Source of the DNA: Actinopolyspora halophila DSM 43834
Lineage (GTDB): Bacteria; Actinomycetota; Actinomycetes; Mycobacteriales; Pseudonocardiaceae
Assembly (NCBI RefSeq): GCF_000371785.1
Contig: NZ_AQUI01000002.1
Location: 3,761,276 to 3,825,275 of the forward strand
Direction: 5' to 3'
Length of the DNA stretch: 64,000 nucleotides
The translations under genes and the position numbers were made by a program. Below are positions 62,611 through 64,000 of this stretch, piece after piece. The notes beneath the pieces are model-generated. The model searched no databases and was not told the origin of the DNA. It saw nothing but the letters and a program-made list of their open reading frames with translations. The number at the start of each line of letters is the position of its first letter. Positions within the stretch are counted from its first letter, which is position 1.

Positions 62611-63449
62611 CACGAGAAAGCCTCGGCGACCAGGAGGAGACCCTGGGAACAGAGCTCCGCGCGGGCGGGGACTCCCCGAATTTCGCCCCGGGGACGTTCC
62701 GCCCCGCCCCCGGGAGGGCGAGCTCCCCGCGGATGCTCGTCGCGCAGACGCGGACGGAGACGCTGCTCACGCTGCGGCACCCGGAACAGACCCTGCTCAC
62801 GCTGCTCATCCCGCTGGTACTGCTGATCGGCCTCAGCGAGCTGGACCTGGAGATCGTGTCCCAACCGCGCGTCGACTCCGTGGCCCCGCGCATCCTGGCG
62901 CTGGCCGTCATGTCCACCGCCTTCACCGGCCAGGCCATAGCTCTCGGGTTCGACCGGCGCTACGGGGTCATCAAGCGCCTCACCGCAACGGCCCTGCCAC
63001 GCTGGGTGCTGATCGCCGGACGCGTGCTCGCCGCGCTGCTCGTGGTCGCGTTGCAGACGCTCGTGCTGTCCGGAACCGCGATGGCCCTCGGCTGGCTTCC
63101 CTCGATCACGGGCGCGCTGCTGGCCGTACCCGTCCTCGTGCTCGGGACCCTGGCCTTCGGCGCCGGAGGCGTGCTGATCGGAGGGGCCCTGCGGGCCGAG
63201 ATCGTGCTCGCCGTCGCCAACACCCTATGGTTCCTGCTTCTCATGGCGGGAGGACTGGCCGTTCCGGCCCGGCACCTCCCCGCGGCGATGACCGTCATCG
63301 CCGACTACCTCCCTTCCGGAGCACTGGCCGAGGCCCTCAGCGCCTGCTTCGCCGAAGGCGGGGCTTTTCCGCTCCGTTCGCTGCTCGTGCTGCTCGGCTG
63401 GGGACTGATCGCGGGCGCGCTCGCGGTGCGCACCACCAAGGCGAGCTGA
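62607..63449 (+). CDS. ABC-2 type exporter permease
   Basis: A 280-residue permease with about six helices from residue 55. A 40-residue disordered leader precedes MLVAQTRTETLLTLRHPEQTL. AFTGQAIALGFDRRYGVIKRL holds the coupling helix, and YLPSGALAEALSACF precedes the last helix. It pairs with the ATPase upstream; together they syntenically match Rv1458c-Rv1457c. Confidence 0.92.
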   Translation: MTRESLGDQEETLGTELRAGGDSPNFAPGTFRPAPGRASSPRMLVAQTRTETLLTLRHPEQTLLTLLIPLVLLIGLSELDLEIVSQPRVDSVAPRILALAVMSTAFTGQAIALGFDRRYGVIKRLTATALPRWVLIAGRVLAALLVVALQTLVLSGTAMALGWLPSITGALLAVPVLVLGTLAFGAGGVLIGGALRAEIVLAVANTLWFLLLMAGGLAVPARHLPAAMTVIADYLPSGALAEALSACFAEGGAFPLRSLLVLLGWGLIAGALAVRTTKAS

Positions 63450-63467
63450 GCGAAATCGCGTGACGAT

Positions 63468-63485
63468 CGCCACCCGCCGGTGGCG
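63468..63485. terminator. Terminator-like hairpin
   Basis: CGCCACC pairs with GGTGGCG around CGCC, 19 bases past the permease stop. Confidence 0.5.
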
Positions 63486-63591
63486 GGCCCCCAGGATGGC
63501 CTGCTGCGGCGGGCCCCGCGTCCGGCTCCGGCGGGACAGGTACCGCGACGAGACGTGTCCTCCCTCCACGGACACGATCTAGAGTGCGCCC

Positions 63592-64000
63592 ATGCAGACT
63601 CGGATCTCCAGGGAAGCCAAGCAGGCCCTCGAAGCCCCGCACTCGATGATCTACTTCGCCCCCGAGGCGGAGCGGGAGACGACCGCCCTCGGGCTCGAAC
63701 CGGGTGCCATGGCGTACTTCGCGGCGCGCGCCGCCCCGATGGGCCCGGTAGGGCCCGGTGTGGTGAGCGCGACCTTCTACAACTTCAACCCCGAACTGGT
63801 CGCCATGTGCGTCCCGAAGGCGTGGTCGATCGCCGACCCGGCGGAGATCGTCGCGGCACGCTTCCGCGCCGCCTCGGCCGCGCTGGAGCGAATGCTCGGC
63901 TCGGAGACGTTGAACTCGGAGACCGTTCGCGAAGCGGCCGAGCTGGCCACCAGGGCCACCGAGGGGTGCTCACCCGCGGGCAAACCGCTGTTCGCCGCGC
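63592..64000 (+). CDS. SCO6745 family protein (3' end cut by window edge)
   Basis: The first 136 codons are present. LEAPHSMIYFAPEAERE, GAMAYFAARAAPMGPVGPG, VVSATFYNFNPELVAMCVP and AWSIADPAEIVAARFRAA match the actinobacterial SCO6745/SalK family of about 280 residues. Family function is unproven; the name SalK comes from a salinomycin-cluster-associated member. The ATG follows AGAGTGCGCC, a weak ribosome binding site. Confidence 0.8.
   Translation, partial: MQTRISREAKQALEAPHSMIYFAPEAERETTALGLEPGAMAYFAARAAPMGPVGPGVVSATFYNFNPELVAMCVPKAWSIADPAEIVAARFRAASAALERMLGSETLNSETVREAAELATRATEGCSPAGKPLFAA

Overview
The window is GC-rich, densely packed actinobacterial chromosome, and most genes are well-known core families. 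Mycothiol synthesis (mshC), a Pup-proteasome ATPase (mpa/arc), a conservon (histidine-kinase-like protein, Roadblock, DUF742, GTPase), DUF397/DUF5753 proteins, the mycobacterial-type sufR-mptB divergence and a Gbn-like nucleoid protein point to Actinomycetes. The mix fits Pseudonocardiales (Saccharopolyspora/Actinopolyspora-like) best, but genus is inference. No tRNA, rRNA or CRISPR array was seen.

Layout. 0-12 kb: a proteasome-linked block resembling the mycobacterial mpa-trmI-recB-like-hisE region, with four tandem paralogous membrane proteins carrying P/Q/G-rich tails between mpa and trmI (one frameshifted). 12.6-20.4 kb: a putative N-acetylgalactosamine utilisation locus: a DeoR regulator, a divon of sugar isomerase, PfkB kinase, class II aldolase and sugar porter, and opposite it a secreted GH109-type enzyme and a ROK kinase. 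A clear promoter/operator sits between regulator and isomerase. 20.4-22.4 kb: a small scarred accessory patch (PAC2 fragment, DUF397, the tail of a DUF5753 regulator, a decapitated winged-helix protein, MazG-like). 22.6-27.6 kb: PAC2 protein, then a conservon with a styrene-monooxygenase-like flavoenzyme. 28.3-32.1 kb: mshC, a metallo-beta-lactamase-fold hydrolase, SCO1664-family and DUF3090 proteins. 32.4-42.6 kb: a cell-wall-peptide neighbourhood: LD-carboxypeptidase, a kinase-like protein without a P-loop, a peptide ABC transporter with a fused double ATPase, an M55 D-aminopeptidase, an Imm1-like protein and a SIS protein. 42.8-48.8 kb: enoyl-CoA hydratase-like, gbn, ABC-F, acVLRF1 ribosome-rescue hydrolase and dGTPase. 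48.9-53 kb: TnpB remnant, lycopene cyclase, EAL-CBS-GGDEF protein. 53.2-59.8 kb: complete suf operon sufR-B-D-C-S-U-T. 60-63.4 kb: mptB and an ABC exporter. The right edge cuts an SCO6745-family gene.

The most notable points are the GalNAc locus with its operator, an internally deleted but in-frame TnpB with a recognisable element end, a five-copy intergenic palindromic repeat family, the scar at 20.5-21.1 kb, and the frameshifted fourth member of the tail-rich membrane protein array. Everything is based on reading sequence and recalled family knowledge; no database search was run.
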